64,000 bases of DNA from Cellulomonas fimi (GCF_028583725.1 NZ_CP110680.1:1860001-1924000); one strand, 5' to 3'; counted from the first letter of the stretch, positions 8,888 to 17,218 are shown. The notes: generated from the letters alone by a model not told the origin. A program made the numbers and translations.

Positions 8888-8909
8888 CGCCGCGAATCGA
8901 TTCGCGGCG
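8888..8909. promoter_or_regulatory. 22-bp perfect palindrome, candidate operator
   Basis: The left arm is CGCCGCGAATC and the right arm is its exact reverse complement, with the centre between 8898 and 8899. The core CGAATCGATTCG has the symmetric form of LacI-family operators. Upstream of a polysaccharidase gene it probably binds a sugar-responsive repressor (inference). Confidence 0.5.
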
Positions 8910-8911
8910 AG

Positions 8912-8927
8912 ATGTGAGCGATAACAT
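8912..8927. promoter_or_regulatory. LacI-type operator-like site ATGTGAGCGATAACAT
   Basis: Imperfect 16-bp palindrome (12 of 16 positions symmetric). TGTGAGCG and ATAACA match the halves of the E. coli lac operator apart from one missing central base. It overlaps the presumed -10 element of the GH43 gene, so occupancy should block transcription. Confidence 0.55.
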
Positions 8928-9151
8928 CCCGTCGTCGCGCGGGGCGAGGATGCCCTGACCCGGACATCCCGGTGCGCGACGAGGGCGTCGACCGCGAGCC
9001 GGGAACCCGGCGGGGACCGGCCTCCGCCCGAGGACCGACCGCACGCCCGTGGCGCACCTCGTCCACGCGAGCCACCGGCCGGCGACGGACGCAGCGACGC
9101 CGACCGGCGCCGGTCCGACAGCCCACCGCTCGTGACACCCGAGGAGCCACG

Positions 9152-10966
9152 GTGAACCAGCCATCAGCACACCCGCACAGGAGGCGGCTCCGGGCGGCCA
9201 TCGCGTTGCTCGCCGCGGCGGTCTGCGCCGTCACCGTGCTCCCTGCCCCGGCGCAGGCGGACAACCCGATCGTCCAGCACCTCTACACCGCCGACCCCGC
9301 ACCCCTGGTGCACGACGGCCGCGTCTATCTCTACACGGGGCACGACGAGGACGGCTCGACGTACTTCACGATGCGCGACTGGCGCGTCTTCTCCTCGACG
9401 GACATGGTCAACTGGACGGACCACGGCTCGCCGATGTCGCTCGCGACGTTCGCCTGGGCCGACGCCGACGCGTGGGCGGGCCAGGTGGTCGCGCGGAACG
9501 GGAAGTTCTACTGGTACGTCCCGGTCCGGCAGCGCTCGACGGGGCAGCGCGTCATCGGGGTCGGCGTCGCCGACAGCCCGACGGGGCCGTTCCGCGACGC
9601 GCTCGGCCGCCCGCTCGTCGGCAACGGCGAGATCGACCCGACCGTGCTGATCGACGACGACGGCCAGGCGTACCTGTACTGGGGCAACCCCCGCCTCTGG
9701 TACGTCCGGCTCAACGCGGACATGATCTCGTACGCGGGCAGCCCGACCCAGATCCCGCTCACGACCGCAGGTTTCGGCACCCGCACGGGCGACCCCAACC
9801 GGCCGACCCTGTACGAGGAGGGGCCCTGGGTCTACAAGCGCGGCGGGACCTACTACAACGTGTTCGCGGCCCGCTGCTGCTCCGAGTTCATCGGCTACTC
9901 GACCGCGCCCGGGCCGACCGGGCCGTGGACCTACCGCGGCACCGTCATGCCGACGCAGGGCAGCAGCTTCACGAACCACCCTGGCATCGTCGACTTCAAC
10001 GGCGGCTCGTACTTCTTCTACCACAACGGCGCACTGCCGGGCGGTGGCGGCTACACCCGCTCGGTCGCGGTCGAGAAGTTCTCCTACAACGCCGACGGCA
10101 GCATCCCGACGATCACCATGACGAGCACGGGTGCACCCCAGATAGGCACGCTCGACCCGTACGTCCGGCAGGAGGCCGAGACGATCGCCTGGGGGTCCGG
10201 GATCGAGACGGAACCGTCGAGCGAGGGCGGGATGAACGTCGGCTGGATCGAGAACGGCGACTACGTGAAGGTGAAGGGCGTCGCGTTCGGCACCGGCGCG
10301 ACCTCCTTCTCCGCGCGCGTCGCGTCCGCCACGAGCGGCGGGCGCATCGAGGTGCGGCTGGACGGCACGGGTGGACCGCTCGTCGCGACCTGCACCGTCG
10401 GTGGCACCGGCGGGTGGCAGAGCTGGACGACCACCACCTGCCCGGTCACCGGCGCGACCGGGACGCACGACCTGTACCTGCGGTTCGCCGGCGGCAGCGG
10501 CAACCTGTTCAACGTCGACTGGTGGCAGTTCGCCCGAGGCACGACGAACCCGACGGCGTACCGGGTGACGAACCGGAACAGCGGGCAGGTGGTCGACGTG
10601 CAGCAGGGCAGCCTCGCCGACCTCGCGGTCGTCGGCCAGTGGCCCAGCACGGGCTCGGCGTGGCAGCAGTGGCGCTTCGTCGACGCCGGCAGCGGGAACG
10701 TGCGCCTCCAGAGCGTCCACAGCGGCAAGTGCCTCGACGTCAACGGTGCGTCGACGGCCGACGGCGCGGCGGTCATCCAGTACACGTGCCACGACCGGGA
10801 CAACCAGGTCTTCACCTGGCACTCGACCGGTGACGGCTACAGCCAGCTCGTGAACGTGAACAGCGGCAAGTGCCTGAACGTGGTCAACGGCTCGACGACC
10901 GCGGGCGCCGCGCTGGAGCAGCGCACGTGCGGCTCCGCGACGAGCATGCAGTGGTCACGCTCCTGA
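9152..10966 (+). CDS. Secreted GH43 glycosidase with CBM6 and ricin-B domains
   Basis: 604 residues from GTG 9152 with GAGGAG at 9141-9146. The Arg-rich signal peptide ends near APAQA. The GH43 five-bladed propeller covers about 38-330: general-base Asp in YTADPAPLVHDG, pKa-modulating Asp in GEIDPTVLIDDDG, acid Glu in YEEGPWVYKRGG. A CBM6-type module follows (about 345-470, from RQEAETIAW to NVDWWQF), then a ricin-B/CBM13-like module (about 480-604) with Q-W and GKCLDV / GKCLNV repeats. GH43 enzymes with this layout act on arabinan, arabinoxylan or arabinogalactan side chains; the exact linkage cannot be told. Control is probably by a LacI-type repressor at the upstream palindromes. Confidence 0.9.
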   Translation: MNQPSAHPHRRRLRAAIALLAAAVCAVTVLPAPAQADNPIVQHLYTADPAPLVHDGRVYLYTGHDEDGSTYFTMRDWRVFSSTDMVNWTDHGSPMSLATFAWADADAWAGQVVARNGKFYWYVPVRQRSTGQRVIGVGVADSPTGPFRDALGRPLVGNGEIDPTVLIDDDGQAYLYWGNPRLWYVRLNADMISYAGSPTQIPLTTAGFGTRTGDPNRPTLYEEGPWVYKRGGTYYNVFAARCCSEFIGYSTAPGPTGPWTYRGTVMPTQGSSFTNHPGIVDFNGGSYFFYHNGALPGGGGYTRSVAVEKFSYNADGSIPTITMTSTGAPQIGTLDPYVRQEAETIAWGSGIETEPSSEGGMNVGWIENGDYVKVKGVAFGTGATSFSARVASATSGGRIEVRLDGTGGPLVATCTVGGTGGWQSWTTTTCPVTGATGTHDLYLRFAGGSGNLFNVDWWQFARGTTNPTAYRVTNRNSGQVVDVQQGSLADLAVVGQWPSTGSAWQQWRFVDAGSGNVRLQSVHSGKCLDVNGASTADGAAVIQYTCHDRDNQVFTWHSTGDGYSQLVNVNSGKCLNVVNGSTTAGAALEQRTCGSATSMQWSRS

Positions 10967-11133
10967 GCCACTCGCGCGACGGGGCCCGGGAGGCGGCGGT
11001 CCGGATCGCCGACTCCCGGGCTGTCGCATCCGTGGTCGGGTCGGCTCCCTCCGGCGTCGACGGCGGCGACCGGCCAGGTGCCGGTGGTGCCCAGGACTCG
11101 TCGCGGCCCTGTTCCCGAGCCTTCAGGCGCGAG

Positions 11134-11139
11134 TAGCGT
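11134..11139 (+). promoter_or_regulatory. -10 element TAGCGT before the SnoaL-like gene
   Basis: TAGCGT lies 33 nt before ATG 11173, so this mRNA has a short leader carrying a purine-rich ribosome site (GGGGGAAGGGGG). The preceding 10967-11133 shows no gene. Confidence 0.45.
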
Positions 11140-11172
11140 CCTGCACATCGGCTCCGGGGGAAGGGGGCGGAC

Positions 11173-11634
11173 ATGTCCGAGGACGGGCGCCCGGACGCCG
11201 CGCAGACGCGGCAGGTCGTCGAGCGGTATCTCGACTCCGACCACGGCGACACCAGCGCGATGTCGCCCGACGTGGTCTTCCGGCTGATGGCGACGGGGGA
11301 CGAGTACCGGACGCCGCAGGGCGTCCAGGGTCTGCTCGACTTCTTCTACCACCAGGCGTTCGACGCCACCGCCGAGCGGACCCGGTTCGTCGTCGACGGC
11401 GGAACGGCCGTCTTCGAGGGATTCGTCGTCGGCCGGCACACCGGCGAGTTCGCGGGCGTGGCGGCGACCGGCAAGCAGGTGCGGATCCCGCTCGCCGTCG
11501 TGTACGACGTCCGGGACGGGGCGATCGTCGAGGGCCGCGTCTACGTCGAGATCCCCGCGTTCCTCGCCCAGGTGGGTGCCGGCGCCCAGGTCGAGCCGCC
11601 GCCGTCGAGCGGCGGCCGCAGCGTGGTCAGGTGA
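11173..11634 (+). CDS. SnoaL-like / NTF2-fold protein
   Basis: 153 residues. The pattern of an N-terminal helix (TRQVVERYLDSDHGD), MSPDVVFRLMATGDEYRTPQGVQGLLDFFYHQAFDA, then beta strands with GRHTGEFAGVAATGKQVRIPLAVVYDVRDGAIVEGRVYVE is that of ester-cyclase/SnoaL-like polypeptides. These small alpha+beta barrels bind hydrophobic ligands or act as isomerases/cyclases. No polyketide genes are nearby, so a general ligand-binding or hydrolase-like role is as likely. It is tail-to-tail with the Ser/Thr kinase gene, 4 bp apart. Confidence 0.75.
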   Translation: MSEDGRPDAAQTRQVVERYLDSDHGDTSAMSPDVVFRLMATGDEYRTPQGVQGLLDFFYHQAFDATAERTRFVVDGGTAVFEGFVVGRHTGEFAGVAATGKQVRIPLAVVYDVRDGAIVEGRVYVEIPAFLAQVGAGAQVEPPPSSGGRSVVR

Positions 11635-11638
11635 CGGG

Positions 11639-13777
11639 TCAGCCGCTCGACGTGCTCGGCGGAACCATCTCGTCGGTGGTGACGAGGACGGCGGTGCTGT
11701 AGTCGTCGGACAGGAAGACCAGGCCGGGCATCTCCAGTGGGTAGGTGGTGTCGGTCGCGCGGGTGACGCCGTCGGTCGGCATGGCGAACTCGAGCGCGGC
11801 GTTCTCGGGTGGGACGGTCACGGTCTGGCCCGCGGGCACGGTGACCGAAGTCCAGGTCGTTCCCAGCGTGGTCGTTCCGTCGATCGTCGCGCAGGCGGCC
11901 GGCATCGCGGTACGAGTGTCGTCCTCGGCGTGCCATTCCGTCGGCCGCGCGACCAGGGCGGCGGCCTTCTGCCCGCTCGCGTTGACGACGACGTACGGAC
12001 CGGCCTGCATGTCTCGGGTGCCGTCGGCGTTGTCGACGGAGCTGCGGTCACACGCCCACGAGAACGTCTGGTCGGTGCCGGTGGTGTTGGTCAGGGTAGC
12101 GAGCTCGAGGTGGAGGATGAGCAGCTCATCGCTGTGCCAGGTGAGCTGGGTGGCGGCGGTGTCGAGGGTGGCGGTGACGGACGTGGTGTCGGTCTGATGG
12201 CCGGCTGGTCCCCAGGCGGCGACGTGCGCGAGATCGGCCACTCGGGCGTCGACGGTGGGCGTGGGTGAGTGCTGGGCGTCGTCGGTGAGCGTGGCGGCCC
12301 TGTCCGCGATCGTGGCCCAGGTGACTCCGGGAACGAGCTGAAGCTGGACGACCACGGCCGCGACGGCGACCACGAGGGCCAGTGCGACGGCGGACCGGCG
12401 GCCCGTGCGCCTGGCGTGAGGCGGCTGGGCTCGCGGCTTCGTCGGTGGCGTCGAGCTGGCCGGGGGGCCCGCCGTCGGGGGTGCGGCCGGTGGGGTGGTT
12501 GTCGTGCGTGGCGTCTGAGCCTGCGGTGTGCCGGCCTGCTGCGCGGCCGGTCGGACTGCCGCCGCGCCGGCGGGACGGTCGTGCACGGTGTGCCGTGCGC
12601 CCTGGCCGGCCTTGGCGGGGACCTTGTGGACGGGTGTGGGCGCGGCGGGTTCGGCCACCGTCGCCGTCGGCGTCGTGGGGGACCTCTCGGTCGGGCCGGC
12701 GGCCCTCTCCTCGACAGTCGGGCCCGGTCGGGGTGCGAGGACGGTCGGGGCGATGCTCTCGGCCGAGGGCGTCGAGGGTGCGACGGCTGCGGCCTCGGGC
12801 TCGCGCGCGGAGGTCGTGAGCCACTCCTGGAGGCCGTCGATCGCGTCGGACAGCTTCATGCGTGCGGACGGCTCGGGATCGCACAGCCCTTCGGCGACGC
12901 GTCGCACGGCGTGGGGCAGGCCGTCGAGGTGGATGCTCCAGCGCTGTGCTTGTTCGGGGTCGGCGTACGGGGACAGGCTGCCGGTCGCGGTGTACACCAG
13001 GAGCCGGCCGAGGAACCACGCGTCGGTGTACTTGCCGGTCAGCGGGCTGGGCCCCAGGTACTCGGGGGGCGTGAGGTAGGCGCGTCCCTTGTGGACGATG
13101 TAGGTGCTGGTGGCTTCTGCGCCGGGCTGAACGTCCTTGGCGACGCCCCAGTCGGCGACGTGCAGGCGCCGGTTGTTGATGACGTAGGTGTTCCCTTCGT
13201 CCAGGTCTCGGTGGAGGGTGCCGTCGACGTGCGCCAGGGCGATGACCTCCATGACGGGCAGCAGCAGGCGGACGGCGTCCTGGACGGGCAGCGCGCCGCC
13301 GTTGCGGGTGACATGGTCACGTAGCGTCGTGCCCCACTGGAGCAGGTCGACCCACAGGGGCAGTGCCCGTCCGAGCTCGAGGTTCAGCTCGGGGGCGTGC
13401 AGGTCCCACAGGAACGTGGCACGCACGGGTATCAGGGCACGCCATCGCGGGTCGCCGTTGCGGGACCGCTCCGCCATGGCGTCGATCGTGATGCGGCGTT
13501 GCTGGGAGCGGTGGTCGTGGCTCACGGGTTCGAGCCGCAGCGCGTAGGCGCGGTGTGCCCAGTCGGACGGTTCCACGACGCGGACCTTGGCGACCGCTGC
13601 CTGCCCGCCGGGCTTGGCGACGACGTCGGTCACGCGCACGACCCATCGCTCCTCGACGAGTCGGGGCTTGCCGTCGACACGTTCGACGACCTGGTCGAAC
13701 GTGAACTCCTTGCCGATCTGCCCACGCAGCCATCCGATGAGCCGGTACAGGATGCTCTGGGTCTCCTCGTTCACCAT
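11639..13777 (-). CDS. Membrane Ser/Thr protein kinase with extracellular domain
   Basis: 712 residues. The Hanks-type kinase fold covers about 45-322: catalytic loop HRDLDEGN (189-196; Asp191 and Asn196 present), DWG in place of DFG (209-211), then TPPEYLGPSPLTGKYTDAWFLGRLL as the APE-to-F-helix region. A Pro/Thr/Ala-rich linker of about 140 residues leads to one membrane helix (about 468-488). The C-terminal 220 residues are predicted outside the cell and contain three Cys. The N-terminal 45 residues are an added helical segment. The start overlaps the end of the phosphatase gene by 7 bp. It should phosphorylate Ser/Thr on the FHA partners and be reversed by the PP2C protein (inference from context). 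Confidence 0.87.
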   Translation of the reverse strand: MVNEETQSILYRLIGWLRGQIGKEFTFDQVVERVDGKPRLVEERWVVRVTDVVAKPGGQAAVAKVRVVEPSDWAHRAYALRLEPVSHDHRSQQRRITIDAMAERSRNGDPRWRALIPVRATFLWDLHAPELNLELGRALPLWVDLLQWGTTLRDHVTRNGGALPVQDAVRLLLPVMEVIALAHVDGTLHRDLDEGNTYVINNRRLHVADWGVAKDVQPGAEATSTYIVHKGRAYLTPPEYLGPSPLTGKYTDAWFLGRLLVYTATGSLSPYADPEQAQRWSIHLDGLPHAVRRVAEGLCDPEPSARMKLSDAIDGLQEWLTTSAREPEAAAVAPSTPSAESIAPTVLAPRPGPTVEERAAGPTERSPTTPTATVAEPAAPTPVHKVPAKAGQGARHTVHDRPAGAAAVRPAAQQAGTPQAQTPRTTTTPPAAPPTAGPPASSTPPTKPRAQPPHARRTGRRSAVALALVVAVAAVVVQLQLVPGVTWATIADRAATLTDDAQHSPTPTVDARVADLAHVAAWGPAGHQTDTTSVTATLDTAATQLTWHSDELLILHLELATLTNTTGTDQTFSWACDRSSVDNADGTRDMQAGPYVVVNASGQKAAALVARPTEWHAEDDTRTAMPAACATIDGTTTLGTTWTSVTVPAGQTVTVPPENAALEFAMPTDGVTRATDTTYPLEMPGLVFLSDDYSTAVLVTTDEMVPPSTSSG

Positions 13778-14571
13778 GTCGTGTCCTGGGCGGGTGGTGG
13801 TGGGACGTAGGCGTGGGCGGCGACGATCGTGGAGTCGTCAGCTCCGACGCGTCGGGTCGTCAGGGCGGTGGTGACCAGGTCGGTCAGGCTGGTGGTGGGC
13901 AGGGCGTCGGCGTTGATGCCGTCGGAGGCGACGGCGACGGTCGTGCTCGTCGCGGTCGGCCATGAGCCCAGCCATGGGTCGGTGGTGTATCCCGATCCGA
14001 GCCACGCCCGCAGTGGTCCTGGCGGGGCGGTCGGGGTGACCTGGCGTAGGGGTGCGCCGTTCGTGGCGACGAGGATGGGCGAGTCGCCGATGGCGGCCGC
14101 GATCACGTGGGTCGCCGTGATCGTCGCGATCGACAAGGTGGTGCCCCCTTCACGGCCGCCGGCGTACCAGGGTCGGACGGCCCGTCCGGCGAGCAGGACG
14201 GCGCCTAGGATGGCGCTCTCGGACAGGTCGGTCCCGGCGAGCGCTGCGGCTGCGACGGCGGCCGCTGCTTCTGCGGCGTATGCGCCTCCGGTGCCGCCGC
14301 TGATGCCGTCGGCGACGATGAGCCAGCACCCGGACGCGTTCTGGCCGGTGGCCCACCGGTCCTGCCACGGGGTGCCCCGGGTGTTCTCCAGGCCGCCGGC
14401 TGCGGTGGTGAAGGTCGCCGGGCGCTCGGCCGCAGGGGCCGGGTCGACTGGTGGTGCCGGCGAGGACGTCGGCACGACGGGTGCGGGCACGACAGGAACG
14501 GGGGCGGTGTCAGCCCAGGGCGTGGGTACCGGTGCGTGGCTGTCGGGCCGCGGGTCGAGGTCGTCAGCCAC
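13771..14571 (-). CDS. PP2C-type protein phosphatase
   Basis: 266 residues from GTG 14571, preceded by CGGAGA. After a Pro/Ala-rich stretch of about 50 residues comes a compact PP2C fold: LIVADGISGGTGGAYAAEAAAAV (metal-binding Asp-Gly), GGTTLSIATI, IGDSPILVATNG, VAVASDGIN and ADDSTIVAAH (last metal Asp). All the usual metal positions can be identified. It lacks a membrane helix, so it should act in the cytoplasm. It overlaps the FHA gene by 8 bp and the kinase gene by 7 bp, so the three are translated as one operon and probably regulate one set of phosphosites. Confidence 0.82.
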   Translation of the reverse strand: MADDLDPRPDSHAPVPTPWADTAPVPVVPAPVVPTSSPAPPVDPAPAAERPATFTTAAGGLENTRGTPWQDRWATGQNASGCWLIVADGISGGTGGAYAAEAAAAVAAAALAGTDLSESAILGAVLLAGRAVRPWYAGGREGGTTLSIATITATHVIAAAIGDSPILVATNGAPLRQVTPTAPPGPLRAWLGSGYTTDPWLGSWPTATSTTVAVASDGINADALPTTSLTDLVTTALTTRRVGADDSTIVAAHAYVPPPPAQDTTW

Positions 14572-15481
14572 GGCGGTCTCCGGAGTGCTCGAGTCGGGCG
14601 GTCGGCGGCAGCGTGGGGCCGCCCGCGGGCGTGCGCTGGGTGACGAACGTGAGCACCGGGCCGCCGGACCCGAACCGGATCGCGTTGGACGGCAGGAGGG
14701 CCTGGGTGTCACCGGGGCGTACGAGCGCTCCGACGACCCAGGTGCCGTTCGTCGAGCCGGTGTCGGTGACGACCCACCCGTGTGCTGTGCGCGACACGTG
14801 GGCGTGCTCGCGGGACACGAGCGGGTCGTCGATGCGCACGGTGCACGTCGGCCCACGTCCGATGGTCGTGCCGGTCGCGCTCAGCTCGTGGTGGTTGCCG
14901 CGTGCGTCGACCAGCCACGCCGTCTCATCGATCGCGGGGGCCTCCTTGGTGGTGGCGGTCGCGGTTGCCCGCTCGGTCGGGCCCGGCGCGGGAGCGAAGG
15001 CCAGCGGGAAGGCGTGGGTGTCCTCCAGCGACGTGTGGGTGTGCGGGGCGCGCGCTTGGGCGGCCGGGATCCATCCGGTGTGGAGCGCGGGGTCGGGTTC
15101 GAGGTGGACACCGATGCCGGCGTCTGGCAGCTGCCAGCGCTCGCGGGCCGCTCGGGTGCGGAGGACGCCGGCGAGGTCGAGCTCGAGGGCGTACACGGGG
15201 ACGGTGGCGACCAGGCGGTCGTAGTCCTCGACGGCGAGGCGGATGGTGATGTTGGACGGCACGTAGGTCTTGTTCGACGGCATGTGGACCGCGGTGGCCA
15301 GGACACGCCGCACGAGGGTGCGCCGCAGGCTGGCGGTCGTACGCGGCGGGCCGGGCAGGAGGCGGGCGAAGAGCTCGAAGACGACCTGCCGGAGCGACTC
15401 GGCCTGCCAGCGTGCCCGCAACCACCACAGGGTGGCGAGCACCGCGGCTGCGGGGATCGCGAGGATGAGGACGTCGCGCAT
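14564..15481 (-). CDS. FhaA-like protein: membrane helix, DUF3662, FHA
   Basis: 305 residues from ATG 15481 with AGGAGGAACCG immediately upstream. An N-terminal membrane helix (about 3-17) is followed by a DUF3662/FhaA N-terminal-like domain (MPSNKTYVPSNITIRLAVEDYDRL onward, about 55-125). A variable Thr/Ala/Pro linker leads to a C-terminal FHA domain (about 200-285) with the GRGP, SREHAHV and TGSTNGTWV phosphothreonine-binding signatures. In FhaA of mycobacteria the same architecture links a Ser/Thr kinase to cell-envelope targets. Here the gene is first in an operon with a phosphatase and a kinase, which makes it the likely reader of the kinase's output. Confidence 0.85.
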   Translation of the reverse strand: MRDVLILAIPAAAVLATLWWLRARWQAESLRQVVFELFARLLPGPPRTTASLRRTLVRRVLATAVHMPSNKTYVPSNITIRLAVEDYDRLVATVPVYALELDLAGVLRTRAARERWQLPDAGIGVHLEPDPALHTGWIPAAQARAPHTHTSLEDTHAFPLAFAPAPGPTERATATATTKEAPAIDETAWLVDARGNHHELSATGTTIGRGPTCTVRIDDPLVSREHAHVSRTAHGWVVTDTGSTNGTWVVGALVRPGDTQALLPSNAIRFGSGGPVLTFVTQRTPAGGPTLPPTARLEHSGDRRG

Positions 15482-15546
15482 CGGTTCCTCCTTGTGTCGG
15501 GCTGACACTCCAGAGGGTTCCGAACGGCCGGGGCCGGCGGAACGCC

Positions 15547-15584
15547 ACAGGGAACGCGTTCCCCCGGGGGAAGGCGTTCCCTGT
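15547..15584. promoter_or_regulatory. 38-bp near-perfect palindrome in the divergent promoter
   Basis: The outer arms are ACAGGGAACGC and GCGTTCCCTGT, the centre is TTCCCCCGGGGGAA, and only one base pair of the 19 is mismatched. It contains two 14-bp sub-palindromes of the form GGGAA(C/G)GCGTTCCC at 15550-15563 and 15568-15581, centres 18 bp apart. It lies 66 bp from the ATG of the FHA operon and about 40 bp from the FHA-like gene, so it can control both directions. Two dimers bound on one face is the simplest reading. Confidence 0.6.
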
Positions 15585-15624
15585 ACGCGGGACACCCGGG
15601 TGCAGGTCAATGTACATATGGGGC

Positions 15625-16401
15625 ATGGCCTACGTGCTGGTGTTTGTGGGTGGGAATCCCGAACGTCGGGAGCTGCTCGCGCGCACCGTCGTGCGGGTGG
15701 GACGCGCACCGGGGTGCGACGTCGTGGTGAACGAGCCGGGCATCTCCGGGCTCGCACTCAGGTTCATGCTCGACGACACCGGGCACGTGCTCGGCGAGTC
15801 CTTGCAGTCGGTCGGGTCGGTCGAGGTGTTCCGTGAGGATGGGACGCGCCTGGCTGCTCCCCGCCGCGGTGAGCGGTTCAACCTGGGCCCAGGTGTGCAC
15901 GAGGTGCGGGTGCACAACGGTCATGTCCTGGTGGTGCGGGTGGTGAACCCGGACGTGTCAGCGGGCCGGCCAGGTCGGGCTCGAGGTGTGACGATCACTG
16001 CTGGTCGCTGGACCCGGAATCAAGTGCTGCAGCCGACCCCTGAAGGGGAGTGGCGCAAGGTTGCTGCGCTGTGCGCGCTGCGGACGGGGGCGTTGCCTGG
16101 CCCGGCGCAGAGCGCTTCGGGTGCCAGGGCCCGGGTTCTGGAGGACGTGCAGGCGCTGAAGCTGCCACCGCAGGGCGCCAATGCCAGCAAGTGGTTGCAG
16201 CGTCGCCTGGAGCGCGCGCGCAGTGAGCTGGGGTTGGTGAACCCGACGGACGAGTGGCACGTGCCCGTGATCGGCGACTGGGTGGTCAGGTCGCAGGTGA
16301 TCGACGAGGCGACGTACGTCGAGCTGCAGAGAGCCCGCGATGCCGCCAGGGCGCAGGCGGCCAAGGAGGAGGGCGCCCAGGTCGAGGAGGAGGTCACGTG
16401 A
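15625..16401 (+). CDS. Divergent FHA-like protein with C-terminal helical domain
   Basis: 258 residues from ATG 15625; an in-frame ATG at 15610 would add five residues. A TACATA box ends 6 nt before ATG 15625. The first 105 residues follow the FHA strand pattern (VRVGRAPGCDVVVNEPGISGLALRF, then HEVRVHNGHVLVVRVV), but the SxxH and NG signatures are lost. This makes phosphothreonine binding doubtful. Residues about 120-215 (TRNQVLQPTPEGEWRKVAALCALRTG onward) resemble a winged-helix or SARP-type DNA-binding region; that is a weak inference. The tail is rich in Glu and Ala. It is translationally coupled to the lipoprotein gene. Confidence 0.6.
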   Translation: MAYVLVFVGGNPERRELLARTVVRVGRAPGCDVVVNEPGISGLALRFMLDDTGHVLGESLQSVGSVEVFREDGTRLAAPRRGERFNLGPGVHEVRVHNGHVLVVRVVNPDVSAGRPGRARGVTITAGRWTRNQVLQPTPEGEWRKVAALCALRTGALPGPAQSASGARARVLEDVQALKLPPQGANASKWLQRRLERARSELGLVNPTDEWHVPVIGDWVVRSQVIDEATYVELQRARDAARAQAAKEEGAQVEEEVT

Positions 16402-17102
16402 GGCGGCCGTGGTGGACGGTGGCGCTGACGGGTGCGCTTGCGCTGGCTGGGTGTACCGGGCCGGCTGACGCGGACCCGACGCCGACGCGGGTGAACCTGC
16501 CGTTGGAGAACGGGGTGACGACAACCTCGGCGCCGCCCCCGCCCGCCGCGACGTCGCCTGCACCGGCTGACGGTGGTGCCGTGGGGGTGCAGGAGGTCGG
16601 GTTCCCGGTGGACCTGTCGGTGGTTGCCTGGTGCGCGTGCGGCGGGCCGGACGGTCAGCTGCAGGTGAAGGTCAAGCCGTCGCTGACCCACCGCAGCGGT
16701 GGTGATGCGTCGATCGGGGTCGGGAACTTCAGGCTCGTGGTCGCAGGCGCTGACGTCGCCGGCTGGTCGGGTCTCACGGCGGCCGGGCAGGCGCCGTTCG
16801 TGCTTCCCGATGACACGCTCGGTGAGGTGGCGTACATCCCGGCGAACAAGGACGGGTGGTCGCAGCGGCTGGGGGACGCCTGGACGTTCGCGACCCACTG
16901 GGACGCCTCGACGCTGCCGGCTGGTGGTCGGTACCTCGACGAGGGCGTCAAGCGTGGGGACCTGGTGTTCTACGTACCGACCGGGTCGGATGAGGTGGTG
17001 GTCCTGGCTGGTCTGGCGTTGATGAGCGAGGACGGGTCGACCGCGATCGGGTGGGCGCCGCGGGAGAGCTGGGGCGCCGAGGGTGACCCGAACGCATTCT
17101 GA
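16398..17102 (+). CDS. Lipoprotein of the kinase/FHA module
   Basis: 234 residues from GTG 16398, which overlaps the previous stop (GTGA) and sits just after a GAGGAGGAGG run. The signal peptide ends in lipobox LAGC. A Thr/Pro/Ala-rich linker leads to a mature domain of about 170 residues rich in beta strands, with a close CAC pair (VVAWCACGG). No family is recognised. Being extracellular and co-transcribed with an FHA-like gene opposite the kinase operon, it may sense a signal or bind the extracellular kinase domain (inference). Confidence 0.7.
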   Translation: MRRPWWTVALTGALALAGCTGPADADPTPTRVNLPLENGVTTTSAPPPPAATSPAPADGGAVGVQEVGFPVDLSVVAWCACGGPDGQLQVKVKPSLTHRSGGDASIGVGNFRLVVAGADVAGWSGLTAAGQAPFVLPDDTLGEVAYIPANKDGWSQRLGDAWTFATHWDASTLPAGGRYLDEGVKRGDLVFYVPTGSDEVVVLAGLALMSEDGSTAIGWAPRESWGAEGDPNAF

Positions 17103-17134
17103 GCCGACTCCCGGTCCGGGAGCGGCCCACGCAG

Positions 17135-17171
17135 CGACACCCCCGCCGCCACGAGGGCGACGGGGGTGTCG
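17135..17171. terminator. Stem-loop after the lipoprotein gene
   Basis: 11-bp stem (CGACACCCCCG with CGGGGGTGTCG) and a 15-nt loop, with no T-run. It lies between convergent genes. Confidence 0.6.
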
Positions 17172-17185
17172 GTCACTGCGAGTCA

Positions 17186-17213
17186 CCGGCCCCTGGGAGC
17201 AGCCAGGGGCCGG
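17186..17213. terminator. Stem-loop between lipoprotein gene and glnA
   Basis: Perfect 11-bp stem (CCGGCCCCTGG with CCAGGGGCCGG) and a 6-nt loop. It is 5 bp beyond the glnA stop and probably serves both directions. Confidence 0.65.
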
Positions 17214-17218
17214 GACGA

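Larger units (their letters stand above)
8730..9151. promoter_or_regulatory. Intergenic control region between sensor kinase and GH43 gene
   Basis: About 420 bp without a supportable gene, separating divergent genes. It holds the two operator-like sites listed separately. TAACAT at 8922-8927, inside the second site, is a plausible -10 for the GH43 gene and would give a leader of about 220 nt. Confidence 0.5.
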
